Positions 26,161-34,974 of a stretch of DNA of 64,000 nt are shown piece after piece (positions within the stretch are counted from its first letter, which is position 1; each line of letters begins with the position of its first letter). The stretch lies in NCBI RefSeq assembly GCF_009646335.1, contig NZ_WJBU01000001.1:366135-430134 (forward strand), given 5' to 3'. This stretch comes from Caenimonas koreensis DSM 17982 (lineage in GTDB: Bacteria; Pseudomonadota; Gammaproteobacteria; Burkholderiales; Burkholderiaceae_C). The position numbers and the translations under genes were made by a program. Below the pieces are notes generated by a model. The model ran no database searches. It saw only the letters and a list, made by a program, of their open reading frames with translations, and was not told where the DNA came from.

Positions 26161-27497
26161 GGGGCCGCTTCGTCCCCTTCATCAGCCGTAGGCGGCAACA
26201 AGGCCTGCGCCTGTTCTTCGGGCAGCGCCTCGACCACCTTGAGCGCGCGGCGCATCTGGTTCGTGCGCGTTGTCGCCGTATCAATGGTTTCCGATGCCTT
26301 GCGCACCTGCTCGCGAATTTTCTCGACCCACGTGCCATATCGTTCGAACTCGGTCTTCACGGCACCGAGCACCTTCCAGACTTCAGACGCCTGCTTCTCA
26401 AGCGCCAGCGTGCGAAAGCCCATATGCAGGCTGTTGAGCATCGCGAGGAGCGTTGTCGGCCCGGCGAGCGTGACGCGATAGTCGCGCTGCAGCGAGTCCA
26501 TGAGGCCCGGGCGGCGCAACACTTCAGCGTAGAGGCTTTCGATCGGCAGAAAGAGGATGGCGAAGTCGGTCGTGTTCGGCGGGCTCAGGTAGGACTCCGC
26601 AATCGACTTGGCTTCGGTTCGGATGCGCGACTCAAGCGCGCGCGCTGCAATGTCGGCAGCCGCCGGGTCAGCCCGGTCTTGCGCGTCGAGCAGGCGTTCG
26701 TAGTCTTCACGGGGGAACTTTGCGTCGATGGGCAGCCATACCGGCGTGCCGTCAGCGCTGCGGCCAGGGAACTTGATCGCGAAGTCGACGCGCTGGTTGC
26801 TGCGCGGCTTGGTTTCGACCTGCTTGGCGTACTGCTCGGCGATCAGCACCTGCTCCAGCAAAGCCTCGAGTTGCACTTCCCCAAACATGCCGCGTGTCTT
26901 GACGTTGGTCAGCACACGCTGCAAGTCGCCCACCCCCTGCGCCAGCGCCTGCATTTCGCCCAGGCCCTTGTGCACTTGCTCGAGCCGGTCGGCCACTTGC
27001 TTGAAGCTCTCGCCCAGACGCGTTTCAAGCGTCGTCTGCAGCTTCTCGTCGACGGTCTTTCGCATTTCGTCGAGCTTGGCCGTGTTGGTCTGCTGCAGTT
27101 GCTGCAATTGCGCATCCAGCGTTGCGCGCACTTCTGCCATGCGCTTCGCGTTCGACTCACCCAGGCTCTGCAGTTGCATCGACAGCGTATCGGACAGCGT
27201 CTTCTGCAAAAGTGCGAGTTGCTGACCGAAGGCGTCGATCTGGGTGTTCTGCGTACGGGTGGCTTCTGCGCCTTGCTTGATGATCGCGTCCTGGAAGGTC
27301 GCGAGGTTGTGGGTCAGCTCGGTGCGCGCGCCACGGGATGACTCGCTGATCTCGCGGCGCAGTTCACGCTCCATCCGTTCGTTGGCAGCAAGCAATTCCA
27401 TGCGCGCTGCGTCATTCGCGGGCGGCTTGCGCATCAGCACGACGAACGCCAACACAAGGTTGGCGACGGCGAGCGCAACAAGAATCCAGATTTCCAA
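26157..27497 (-). CDS. rmuC: DNA recombination protein RmuC
   Basis: RmuC limits inversions between short inverted repeats and has a PD-(D/E)xK-like nuclease fold in its second half. The 446-residue protein has an N-terminal membrane anchor (IWILVALAVANLVLAFVVLM), a long coiled coil (about 35-190) and the conserved core (GMFGEVQLEALLEQVL, RVDFAIKFPG, LPIDAKFPREDYERL). The start codon is TTG at 27495-27497, immediately after the stop of the dehydrogenase gene, with AGGAG in the end of that gene. No ATG gives the anchor. Confidence 0.93.
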   Translation of the reverse strand: MEIWILVALAVANLVLAFVVLMRKPPANDAARMELLAANERMERELRREISESSRGARTELTHNLATFQDAIIKQGAEATRTQNTQIDAFGQQLALLQKTLSDTLSMQLQSLGESNAKRMAEVRATLDAQLQQLQQTNTAKLDEMRKTVDEKLQTTLETRLGESFKQVADRLEQVHKGLGEMQALAQGVGDLQRVLTNVKTRGMFGEVQLEALLEQVLIAEQYAKQVETKPRSNQRVDFAIKFPGRSADGTPVWLPIDAKFPREDYERLLDAQDRADPAAADIAARALESRIRTEAKSIAESYLSPPNTTDFAILFLPIESLYAEVLRRPGLMDSLQRDYRVTLAGPTTLLAMLNSLHMGFRTLALEKQASEVWKVLGAVKTEFERYGTWVEKIREQVRKASETIDTATTRTNQMRRALKVVEALPEEQAQALLPPTADEGDEAAP

Positions 27498-28484
27498 TCA
27501 ATGCTCCTGCAAGACTTCAGGGTTCAGCGGCGTGAGCGGCTTGCCGTTCACGAGAAAGCCGATCAGGTTGTCGGCCGCCAGGTTCGCCATGGCCAGGCGA
27601 GTAGGCACCGTCGCGCTCGCGATGTGAGGTGTCAGCACAACGTTCGGGACCGTGAGCAGGTCGGGGTGCACTTGGGGCTCGCCTTCGAACACATCAAGGC
27701 CGGCGGCAGCGATCCCCTTGCTGCGTAATGCTGCAGCCAATGCAGCGTCATCGACGATGCCCCCGCGCGCAATGTTGACGATTGTGGCGGTCGGCTTCAT
27801 CTGTGCGAGTTCTGCCGCGCCTATCGAGTGATGCGATTGGGCCGAGTACGGAACGACCAGGACCAGGTGATCTGCGGTGCGCAGCAAATCCAGCTTGCTC
27901 ACATACGTCGCCTTGCACTGGGCTTCGAGCTCGGGCGCCAGACGCGACCGGTTGTGATAGATCACCTTCATGCCAAAGCCGTGGGCGCCCCGACGGGCGA
28001 TACCCTGCCCGATACGGCCCATACCCAGAATGCCGAGCGTGGTCCCGTGCACTTCGCAGCCCGAGAACATGTCGTAACTCCAGCGGGTCCACTTGCCGGC
28101 GCGCAAGTAGTGCTCGCTTTCGGTGACGCGGCGGGCCGTGGCCATCAGGAGCGCAAAACCGAAATCGGCCGTCGTCTCAGTCAACACGTCAGGTGTGTTG
28201 GTGGCGAGCACGCGGCGCCGGGTCATCGCGGGCACGTCGAAATTGTTGTAGCCCACGGCCATGTTGGCGCAGATGCGCAAGCCGGGTGCGCCTGCGAGGG
28301 CATCTTCGTCGATACGCTCGGCGCCCGTCGTCAGCGCACCGGCCGCGCCTTTGAGACGCGCCGCAAACTCGGCCCTGGACCAGAGTTCGTCGCCCTGGTT
28401 GGCATCGACCTCGAAATGCTCCTGCAAGCGCGCGATGACTTCCGGGAAGATGGCACGACTCACCAGCACGCGTGGTTTGCTCAC
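27498..28484 (-). CDS. D-2-hydroxyacid dehydrogenase, glyoxylate/hydroxypyruvate reductase type
   Basis: A 328-residue NAD(P)H-dependent reductase probably acting on glyoxylate, hydroxypyruvate or 2-ketogluconate. The Rossmann motif is LGILGMGRIGQGIARRG. The catalytic Arg, Glu and His are in NIARGGIVDD, DVFEGEPQVHP and LTPHIASA. A GTG start (28482-28484), with AAGGAG eight bases upstream, overlaps the stop of the transporter gene (GTGA). It is in one leftward operon: transporter, this gene, rmuC, MFS. Confidence 0.88.
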   Translation of the reverse strand: MSKPRVLVSRAIFPEVIARLQEHFEVDANQGDELWSRAEFAARLKGAAGALTTGAERIDEDALAGAPGLRICANMAVGYNNFDVPAMTRRRVLATNTPDVLTETTADFGFALLMATARRVTESEHYLRAGKWTRWSYDMFSGCEVHGTTLGILGMGRIGQGIARRGAHGFGMKVIYHNRSRLAPELEAQCKATYVSKLDLLRTADHLVLVVPYSAQSHHSIGAAELAQMKPTATIVNIARGGIVDDAALAAALRSKGIAAAGLDVFEGEPQVHPDLLTVPNVVLTPHIASATVPTRLAMANLAADNLIGFLVNGKPLTPLNPEVLQEH

Positions 28485-29743
28485 TTCTTTTCTCCTTGTA
28501 CATTCGCCGCTTCCGCTGGCGCGGCCAATTGCCTCGCGTGAGACAGATCAGGTTTCCACCCGAGAACGGCCAGCAGCACCATGAATCCAATGACGTACGC
28601 AAGAGCGACGTGCCAGCCGCCCTTGACCCAGGCGCCTACCGAGCGGGCCTGAGGATAAATGCCAGACAGAGCAACACCCGCTGAGGAGCCGAACCAGATC
28701 ATCGAACCCCCAAAGCCGACGGCATAGGCCAGGAAGCCCCAGTCATAGCCGCCCTGGCGCAATGCGAGTGCCGTCAGGGGAATGTTGTCGAAGACCGCAC
28801 TCACAAAACCGAGACCGAAGGCTGTTTGCCACGACGCTGCCGGCAGTGCCCGCACCGGCATCATTGCCGCACATAGCACCAGTGAAAGCAAGAAGACGCT
28901 TGCGCGCATCGCCTCGGGCAGAAGCGACCACTTGGGCCTGCGCCAGGCAGCGGTGACTGCGATGGCTGCCCACACGGCAATGCCGATGACTGGCCAGTGG
29001 TCCAGCACGGCTGCACTCGTCAGGTTGAAATAAACATTGGCGCCGATGGCGGACAGCAGGATCGCGACGACGATCGTCAGGCGTGCGCTCTCAAGCCGGG
29101 CACCTACCACGGCGTCTTTCATGATCGGCTGGAAGGCATGCTGCTGGCGCGCGGCGATCACCCCAAAAATCAGGATCGCCACGACTGAGGCTACATAGGC
29201 CTCCAGTACCTGCATCGCGGGTACCCCGGCTATCCACATCATGGTGGTTGTCGTATCACCGACCACGCTGCCAGCGCCACCGGCGTTGCTGGCCGCCACG
29301 ATGGCGGCCAGGAACCCGATATGCACGCGCTTGTTGTAGAGCACGGCCGCCATCGTGCCGCCAATCATCGCGGCGGCGATGTTATCGAGAAAGCTGGACA
29401 TCACAAACACAAGCAGCAGCAAGCAAAAGCCACCCTTCCAGTCATCGGGCAACAACGCTGGCAATAACTCCGGTAAGCGGCTTTGTTCGAAGTGGTCGGC
29501 TAAAAGGGCAAAGCCGAGCAGCAGTCCGAGCAAGTTGGCGAGCGTGACCCACTCATGGGACAGCAGTTCGACCAGGCCGCGCAGCCCGGCCGTCCCCGAG
29601 AAGTCGCCAAAGCCGAGCTTGTAAAGCGTGATGACCGCAAGCCCTGTCAGGGCCACTGCAAGCGTATGGTGGTGAAAGAGAGCCACACCCAGCAGCGTCA
29701 ATGCGAAAAGGATGAAGTCGAGGGGAATTCCAGCCAGGTTCAT
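28481..29743 (-). CDS. Citrate-transporter / NhaD-like ion transporter superfamily membrane protein
   Basis: A 420-residue inner-membrane protein with about twelve helices. Paired, functionally important re-entrant segments are seen as FLDNIAAAMIGGTMAA, NAGGAGSVVGDTTTTMMWIAG and FDNIPLTALAL, typical of the ion transporter superfamily (NhaD antiporters, ArsB, CitM). It may be a Na+/H+ antiporter or an anion carrier; sequence alone does not decide. ATG at 29743 preferred over a GTG 12 bases upstream. It is the first gene of the leftward operon and is divergent from the CsbD gene. Confidence 0.8.
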   Translation of the reverse strand: MNLAGIPLDFILFALTLLGVALFHHHTLAVALTGLAVITLYKLGFGDFSGTAGLRGLVELLSHEWVTLANLLGLLLGFALLADHFEQSRLPELLPALLPDDWKGGFCLLLLVFVMSSFLDNIAAAMIGGTMAAVLYNKRVHIGFLAAIVAASNAGGAGSVVGDTTTTMMWIAGVPAMQVLEAYVASVVAILIFGVIAARQQHAFQPIMKDAVVGARLESARLTIVVAILLSAIGANVYFNLTSAAVLDHWPVIGIAVWAAIAVTAAWRRPKWSLLPEAMRASVFLLSLVLCAAMMPVRALPAASWQTAFGLGFVSAVFDNIPLTALALRQGGYDWGFLAYAVGFGGSMIWFGSSAGVALSGIYPQARSVGAWVKGGWHVALAYVIGFMVLLAVLGWKPDLSHARQLAAPAEAANVQGEKK

Positions 29744-29895
29744 ACGCCTGCGCACGCTTCGATGTTGTAGGGCACCGAAGGATTATGCGGGCACGACCGT
29801 CAGCCACATGCCTACGAAAGTGCTCCTGCCGTGCCTACGCGCCGCCCGCAGCCACATCCGTACATTGGACTGACCACAATTTTGGAGGACGCTCC

Positions 29896-30141
29896 ATGAA
29901 TCACGACACGATTGAAGGCAGCTGGAAACAGCTCAAGGGTAAAGTGAAAGAGCAGTGGGGCAAGCTCACTGAGGACGACATGGACGTGATCGCCGGCAAA
30001 CGCGATCAACTCCTGGGGCGCATCCAGCACCGGCATGGTCTGGCGAAAGATGAGGCCGAGCGCCAGGTCGAGAAATTCGAACGGCGCAACCCCGAATACC
30101 AGTTCAAGCGCAACAAGGACTTTCCATTCGAAAAGTCCTGA
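29896..30141 (+). CDS. CsbD-family stress protein
   Basis: An 81-residue charged helical protein, MNHDTIEGSWKQLKGKVKEQ with the CsbD signature GxWkqxKGkvkeqWGkLT and YQ-containing tail. Members accumulate under general stress in many bacteria; the molecular function is unknown. GGAGG lies 7 bases before the ATG. It stands alone between a divergent transporter operon and a convergent nitroreductase operon. Confidence 0.93.
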   Translation: MNHDTIEGSWKQLKGKVKEQWGKLTEDDMDVIAGKRDQLLGRIQHRHGLAKDEAERQVEKFERRNPEYQFKRNKDFPFEKS

Positions 30142-30151
30142 TGGCGGGTGA

Positions 30152-30889
30152 CTAGTCCAGCCAGTGCGTGAACCCGGATACCGGTTCACGTGGCGTGTGG
30201 AAGGTGTTGATCAGCGCGGATTCGTCGGCATAGCCGAGCGACATGCCGCAGACCAGCATCTCGTCGGCCGTCGCACCGATGAGCGGCAGGATGATTTTTG
30301 CGAACGGGTTCCACGCAGCCTGCGGACAGGTATGCAGGCCGTGTGCTCGCGCAGCGACCATCAGGTTCTGCAGGAACGAGCCGTAGTCCAGCAATGAACC
30401 GCGTCCCATTGCCCTGTCAACGGTGAACATCAATCCGACAGGCGCATCGAAGAACCGGTAGTTGCGCTGGTGCTGCGCGTGCATTTTTTCCTTCTCGCCT
30501 TTTGCGATGCCCAGCAGCCCGTAGAGGCCCCAGCCGTTCTCGCGGCGGCGGTCGATGAACGGCGACTTCCATTGGGTCGGGTAGTAGTCGTATTCCTCGG
30601 TGTTCTCGGCAGCCAATGCGGGGTTGGCGTACGCCGCATCATGCGCAGCGCACACCTTGTCGGCCAGCGCATCACGGCTCGCGCCTTGCAGCACATACAC
30701 CTTCCACGGCTGGCAATTCGTGCCCGAGGGCGCGCGGCTGGCAAGGCTCAGCAATTCGGCAATGATGTGCCGGGGCACTGGCTTGTCGCGAAGGAATGCG
30801 CGGCACGAAAAGCGACTTTCGATGGCGGCATGAACGCTGGCCGCGTCGTGCACCACGGTGCTTACCTGCGCGATGGGGGATGGATTCAA
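30152..30889 (-). CDS. Nitroreductase-family flavoprotein
   Basis: A 245-residue FMN-dependent NAD(P)H oxidoreductase. The family pattern starts with SRFSCRAFLRDKPVP (Arg-Ser/Cys contacts to FMN), then SRAPSGTNCQPWKVYVLQG. The C-terminal flavin site lies around CGMSLGYAD. Such enzymes reduce nitroaromatics, quinones or enoates. The start is TTG at 30887-30889, overlapping the thioesterase stop as TTGA, with GGAGAC upstream; no ATG fits. It is third of three coupled genes (deacetylase, thioesterase, nitroreductase). Confidence 0.9.
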   Translation of the reverse strand: MNPSPIAQVSTVVHDAASVHAAIESRFSCRAFLRDKPVPRHIIAELLSLASRAPSGTNCQPWKVYVLQGASRDALADKVCAAHDAAYANPALAAENTEEYDYYPTQWKSPFIDRRRENGWGLYGLLGIAKGEKEKMHAQHQRNYRFFDAPVGLMFTVDRAMGRGSLLDYGSFLQNLMVAARAHGLHTCPQAAWNPFAKIILPLIGATADEMLVCGMSLGYADESALINTFHTPREPVSGFTHWLD

Positions 30890-31332
30890 GTGAGGGTCTC
30901 CAACAGGGATTTGAGCGGGGCCGGCAACGGTACGGGCCGACGGGTGGCGCGGTCAACATAGACATGAACGAAATGCCCCTTGGCCGCGGTCATCGGCTCG
31001 CCTTGCGCAAACAGGCCCACTTCATAGCGAACACTCGATGTCCCAATGCGAGCCACGCGAATGCCGCCTTCGACGATTTGGGGGAAAGCAAGCGCGGAGA
31101 AGTAGTTGCACTGCGTTTCGATCACAAGGCCTATGGTCTGGCCCTGGTGAATATCGAGCACGCCCTGTTCTATGAGGTGCGCGTTCACGACGGTGTCGAA
31201 CCAGCTGTAGTACACGACGTTGTTGACATGGCCGTAGGCGTCGTTGTCCATCCATCGCGTTGTGATCGTGCGAACTGCCTTGTAGGCGCTTCGAGGTTCG
31301 GGCTGTGGCCTGGAGGGTGCTTGGTCGCTCAT
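30886..31332 (-). CDS. Hotdog-fold acyl-CoA thioesterase (4-hydroxybenzoyl-CoA thioesterase family)
   Basis: A 148-residue single hotdog domain predicted to hydrolyse acyl- or aroyl-CoA. The active-site stretch RWMDNDAYGHVNNVVYYSWFD carries the Asp used by the 4HBT class. The start overlaps the deacetylase stop by four bases (ATGA), and the stop overlaps the nitroreductase start. The neighbours do not reveal the acyl group. Confidence 0.9.
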   Translation of the reverse strand: MSDQAPSRPQPEPRSAYKAVRTITTRWMDNDAYGHVNNVVYYSWFDTVVNAHLIEQGVLDIHQGQTIGLVIETQCNYFSALAFPQIVEGGIRVARIGTSSVRYEVGLFAQGEPMTAAKGHFVHVYVDRATRRPVPLPAPLKSLLETLT

Positions 31333-32258
31333 CTCGGCTGATTCTGCCAGCGCGCGGCGTATTGCGCAGCGACCTTGAACGTATTGATCTGGGCTTGCAC
31401 CGTGTCTTCAATGCGCGTGCCGTACCCACCAGCCATGGCCATCGCAACAGGAATGCGGCGCTGCCACGCCCAGTCGAATACGCGCCGATCGCGCGCCTCG
31501 AGGCCGTCCCAGGTCAGCTTCAGCCTGCCAAGGCGATCGCCCTCGTGCGGGTCCGCCCCGGCCAGATAGATCACGAGGCGAGGCTCGAAGCGGCGATCAA
31601 GCTCGTCGAGCGCGCCTTCCAGCGCGTGCAGATAGTCGTCATCGCGGCAGCCATCGGGCAGATTCACGTCGAGGTCACTCGCCTCCTTGCGGAATGGAAA
31701 ATTCTTCTGGCCGTGCATGGACAGCGTGAACACCGATTCGTCGTCGCGAAAAATGCGCGCGGTGCCGTTGCCCTGATGTACGTCGAGGTCGATGATCGCG
31801 ATGCGCAATGTCGCCCGCTGCGAGCGCCTCGCCTCGGCTTGCATCAGGCGCGAGGCGACCGCGGCATCGTTGAACACGCAAAAGCCGCCGCCCTTGTCTG
31901 CATAGGCGTGATGAGTGCCGCCCGCAATATTCGCGGCAACGCCGTCCGCGAACGCCGACCTGCAGGCAGAAATGGTTGCGCCGACCGAACGGCGCGCCCG
32001 CTCGGCCATTGCCTCGCTCCACGGAAAGCCGATCTCGCGCATCACCTTCGCATCGACGCTGCCATCCGAGATACCCGAGATGTAGGCAGGTGTATGGACG
32101 AGCGCAAGCTCGCCATCACTGGCTGGCAAGGCCTGGCCCAGACGAACACCGGGCACCTCGGCGACGAGCCGGTCACGCAGGAGCTGGTACTTGCCCATCG
32201 GAAACCGATGACCCGCCGGAAGCGACAGAACGAACTGGGTGGCGTAGAAAACCCGCAT
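31329..32258 (-). CDS. Histone deacetylase-like amidohydrolase
   Basis: A 309-residue class II-like deacetylase/amidohydrolase. Zinc and charge-relay residues are visible: GGTHHAYADKGGGFCVFND (His-His pair), IIDLDVHQGNGTARIF (Asp and His ligands) and YLAGADPHEGDRLGRL (Asp ligand). Bacterial members deacetylate acetylpolyamines, acetoin-type or unknown substrates. It is the first gene of a three-gene leftward operon with thioesterase and nitroreductase. Confidence 0.92.
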   Translation of the reverse strand: MRVFYATQFVLSLPAGHRFPMGKYQLLRDRLVAEVPGVRLGQALPASDGELALVHTPAYISGISDGSVDAKVMREIGFPWSEAMAERARRSVGATISACRSAFADGVAANIAGGTHHAYADKGGGFCVFNDAAVASRLMQAEARRSQRATLRIAIIDLDVHQGNGTARIFRDDESVFTLSMHGQKNFPFRKEASDLDVNLPDGCRDDDYLHALEGALDELDRRFEPRLVIYLAGADPHEGDRLGRLKLTWDGLEARDRRVFDWAWQRRIPVAMAMAGGYGTRIEDTVQAQINTFKVAAQYAARWQNQPR

Positions 32259-32339
32259 GCGTGCGATTGTGTCGAGATCGGGTTGCCGACCACTTTCTAG
32301 GGGTCAGGTCCTAGAATGGTGCGGCGCAACAAAAACGGC

Positions 32340-32367
32340 TTGCAATCGCACTTGCTGCGCTTATACT
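32340..32367 (+). promoter_or_regulatory. Candidate sigma-70 promoter of the phasin gene
   Basis: TTGCAA (32340-32345) and TATACT (32362-32367), separated by 16 bases. This would give a leader of roughly 95 bases before the phasin ATG. Confidence 0.55.
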
Positions 32368-32375
32368 TCGGTCCA

Positions 32376-32390
32376 TGCTGCACTGCAACA
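32376..32390 (+). promoter_or_regulatory. TGC-rich motif just after phasin promoter, PhaR-like operator candidate
   Basis: TGCTGCACTGCAACA contains CTGC-N3-GCAA, one base away from the CTGC-N3/4-GCAG pattern reported for PhaR repressors of phasin genes. It lies near the expected transcription start. The link to PhaR is inference. Confidence 0.35.
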
Positions 32391-32471
32391 AAAGAGGGTT
32401 CCGGCCCGGTTCAGCGCAGATATATCGATCCACCGTCGAAACCATTACCGCAACTCACTGGAGATACTGAT

Positions 32472-33017
32472 ATGTTGACCGCTGAACAAATCCTGGCCTC
32501 GCAAAAAGCTTCCATCGAAACCCTGTTCGGCCTGACCGGCAAGGCGTTCGAAGGCGTCGAAAAGCTCATCGAACTGAACATCACCGCGTCCAAGGCCGCC
32601 TTGGCTGAAGCCGCCGACACGGCCCAGTCCGTGATGGGCGTGAAAGACGCACAAGAGCTGCTGGCACTGCAAGCTGCCCTGTTCCAGCCCCTGGCCGAAA
32701 AGACCGCTGCTTACAGCCGTCACCTCTATGACATCGCCTCGGGCACGGGCGCCGAATTCGGCAAGGCCTTCGAAGCACAGGCTGCTGACGCGCAGAAGAA
32801 GTTCATGGCCGTTGTGGACAACGCTGCCAAGAACGCACCGGCTGGCAGCGAAACCGCTGTTGCCGTGTTCAAGAGCGCCATCGCCGCCGGCAACAACGCC
32901 CTGGAATCCGTGCAAAAGGCTGTCAAGCAAGCGACTGATGTCGCCGAAGCCAACTTCAATGCCGTTGCTTCGCAAGCCGTGAACGCTGCCAAGACGACCA
33001 CGTCGAAGAAGCGCTAA
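32472..33017 (+). CDS. Phasin (polyhydroxyalkanoate granule-associated protein)
   Basis: A 181-residue amphipathic, Ala-rich helical protein of the Phasin_2 type ([20 protein letters not shown], then [17 protein letters not shown]) that coats PHA granules and controls their number and size. The C-terminus is rich in Ala/Lys ([10 protein letters not shown]). Codon usage is visibly biased to common codons, as in highly expressed genes. GGAGA lies 8-12 bases before the ATG. No PHA synthase is in this window. A terminator lies 148 bases downstream. Confidence 0.94.
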   Translation: MLTAEQILASQKASIETLFGLTGKAFEGVEKLIELNITASKAALAEAADTAQSVMGVKDAQELLALQAALFQPLAEKTAAYSRHLYDIASGTGAEFGKAFEAQAADAQKKFMAVVDNAAKNAPAGSETAVAVFKSAIAAGNNALESVQKAVKQATDVAEANFNAVASQAVNAAKTTTSKKR

Positions 33018-33164
33018 GCCAGCTACTGAGACTCTCGTCTTCACTGGAGCGAGAACTCTACAAAACTCGGGGCATCTCATCGATACTTCACGTCATTGAA
33101 CGTGAGTTCTGCAGGTTGTCTCCTCGGGTCCTTTCGACACTCCTCGCGAGTTCAGGGATCCTTC

Positions 33165-33195
33165 AAGGGCAGGTCGCAAGACCTGCCCTTTTTTT
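33165..33195 (+). terminator. Rho-independent terminator after the phasin gene
   Basis: Stem AAGGGCAGGTC / GACCTGCCCTT with a GCAA loop, then a T run. It also lies 30 bases beyond the convergent patatin stop, so it may act in both directions. Confidence 0.9.
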
Positions 33196-33225
33196 GCGCC
33201 CGCAACGCGCGCGCGTGCCTTGTAC

Positions 33226-34143
33226 CTACTTCGCCTTGGCTTCCATCAGTGCCTTGAGCTGCGGCATCAACCTGAGCATGGCCGCGCGTCCGGCTTCAAT
33301 CGACTTGCGCCGCACGGTGAAGTCGGCGCCGCTGACACCCGTAAGTGCAGGCCTCACGACGATGTCCGCGTCCTTCAATTCGAAGCTGTTGATGCTCTTG
33401 CCCATGATCGCGAAGGTCTGCAGCAGGATCTGCAGTGTGTCGGTGGAAGGATTGCCTTCCGGCTCACTGGAAATATCGACTGCAATCACGACCTCTGCGC
33501 CCATCTGCCGCGCGTAGCGCACCGGCACCGGCGACACGAGACCGCCGTCGACGTATTCATGGCCGTTGATCTTCACCGGCACAAACACCGCAGGCACGGC
33601 GCTCGAAGCCCTGACGGCCGTGCCGGTATCGCCACGCTGGAACAACACACCTTGCCCACTGTTGAGATCGGTCGCCACGATGCCCAGCGGCATGGGCATC
33701 TGCTCGATCAGCTTGCCCCCAACCTGCTGGTTGACGTAGCGCGACAGCGCTTCGCCGCGCAGCATTCCACGACTGAAAATCGGCAATGTCCAGTCTGTGA
33801 ACGCAGCCTCCTCCATCGTCTCGGCGACCTGCTGCAGCTGCGCGGAATTGCGGCCACTCGCGTAAAGCGCAGCCACAAGGCTGCCGGCCGATGTGCCAAC
33901 GACCAGGCTGGGCCTCAGCCCCGCCTCCTCCAGCACCTGAATCACGCCCACATGAGCGAAGCCGCGTGCAGCCCCGCCACCAAGCGCCAGGCCCAACCGG
34001 GGCGTCCGCTTGACCGCAGGTGGCGGCGGCTCAGGCGGCCGGACTTCAACTGGCGTGCTCACGCACCCAACCAACAAGAGGCCGACGCCGCCCGCTACCA
34101 GCCAGGCTTTCGCCCGGCGCCACCCCATACAGCCAAATGTCAT
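33226..34143 (-). CDS. Patatin-like phospholipase lipoprotein (RssA-like)
   Basis: A 305-residue serine acyl hydrolase. An N-terminal signal with lipobox (GLLLVGC, Cys near residue 27) predicts a lipoprotein. The oxyanion loop GGGAARGFAHVG, nucleophile motif GTSAGS and Asp of EYVDGGLVSPVPV form the Ser-Asp dyad. It probably hydrolyses membrane lipids or acyl esters from the periplasm side. The start could also be the Met at codon 6 (34128). Divergent from the SDR gene across a 72-base gap carrying two inverted repeats. Confidence 0.9.
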   Translation of the reverse strand: MTFGCMGWRRAKAWLVAGGVGLLLVGCVSTPVEVRPPEPPPPAVKRTPRLGLALGGGAARGFAHVGVIQVLEEAGLRPSLVVGTSAGSLVAALYASGRNSAQLQQVAETMEEAAFTDWTLPIFSRGMLRGEALSRYVNQQVGGKLIEQMPMPLGIVATDLNSGQGVLFQRGDTGTAVRASSAVPAVFVPVKINGHEYVDGGLVSPVPVRYARQMGAEVVIAVDISSEPEGNPSTDTLQILLQTFAIMGKSINSFELKDADIVVRPALTGVSGADFTVRRKSIEAGRAAMLRLMPQLKALMEAKAK

Positions 34144-34150
34144 GCGCGCG

Positions 34151-34180
34151 ATTATCGTGGCGCCTCGACTCCGCGATAAT
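34151..34180. promoter_or_regulatory. Imperfect inverted repeat between patatin and SDR genes
   Basis: ATTATCGTGG and CCGCGATAAT are 10-base arms with one mismatch, separated by exactly 10 bases, directly abutting the next palindrome. Placement in a short divergent promoter gap suggests a regulator site. Confidence 0.4.
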
Positions 34181-34195
34181 TGACGTGAACGTCAA
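34180..34195. promoter_or_regulatory. Perfect palindrome TTGACGT-GA-ACGTCAA, operator candidate
   Basis: A perfect 7-2-7 palindrome ending 20 bases before the SDR ATG. It resembles the operator form known for MerR-family LiuR regulators of branched-chain amino acid and acyl-CoA catabolism in proteobacteria. That fits an acyl-CoA-type SDR, but the regulator identity is inference. Confidence 0.55.
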
Positions 34196-34215
34196 CACAT
34201 CCTGGAGAGAGCAAC

Positions 34216-34974
34216 ATGGAAATCAGCGGCAAGGTATTCATCGTCACCGGCGGCGCATCGGGACTGGGCGAAGGCACGGCACGCATGCTGGCGGCCAACG
34301 GTGGCAAAGTGGTCATTGCGGACATGCAGGCCGACAAGGGTGAAGCAGTCGCCAGGGAAATCGGCGGCGCGTTCGTCAAGTGTGACGTGAGTCAGGAAGC
34401 CGACGGTCAGGCCGTCGTCGCGAAAGCGGTGTCGATGGGCAAGCTCATGGGCCTCGTCAACTGCGCCGGCATCGCGCCGGCAGAAAAGACCGTCGGCAAA
34501 AGCGGCGCGCATTCACTGGCAACATTTTCCAAGACAGTCACGGTCAACCTGATCGGCAGCTTCAACATGATTCGCCTGGCTGCCGACGCCATGTGCAAGA
34601 ACGAGCCTGAAAGCACTGGCGAGCGCGGCTGCATGATTTCCACCGCGTCTGTCGCGGCCTACGACGGCCAGATCGGCCAGGCCGCGTACAGCGCCTCCAA
34701 AGGCGGGGTCGTCGGCATGACTTTGCCAATCGCGCGTGACCTCTCGCGCAACGGCATCCGCAACATGACGATTGCCCCCGGCATCTTTGGCACGCCGATG
34801 CTCTTTGGCATGCCCAAGGAAGTACAGGATTCGCTGGCTGCCAGCGTGCCATTCCCGTCACGCCTGGGCACCCCCGAGGACTACGCCAAGCTCGCAAAGC
34901 ACATCTTCGAAAACGACATGCTCAACGGCGAGACGATCCGCCTCGACGGGGCCATCCGCCTCGCGCCGCGTTGA
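34216..34974 (+). CDS. SDR oxidoreductase, 3-hydroxyacyl-CoA dehydrogenase type-2-like
   Basis: A 252-residue short-chain dehydrogenase resembling HSD10/HADH2-type enzymes of fatty acid and branched-chain catabolism. The cofactor motif is [10 protein letters not shown] with acidic ADMQADKG for NAD(H), then NCAG. The catalytic Ser is in [10 protein letters not shown], followed by YSASKGG. The substrate-loop segment [16 protein letters not shown] is typical of that subgroup. GGAGAG lies 9 bases before the ATG. The gene follows a palindromic operator and is coupled to ggt. Confidence 0.9.
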   Translation: MEISGKVFIVTGGASGLGEGTARMLAANGGKVVIADMQADKGEAVAREIGGAFVKCDVSQEADGQAVVAKAVSMGKLMGLVNCAGIAPAEKTVGKSGAHSLATFSKTVTVNLIGSFNMIRLAADAMCKNEPESTGERGCMISTASVAAYDGQIGQAAYSASKGGVVGMTLPIARDLSRNGIRNMTIAPGIFGTPMLFGMPKEVQDSLAASVPFPSRLGTPEDYAKLAKHIFENDMLNGETIRLDGAIRLAPR

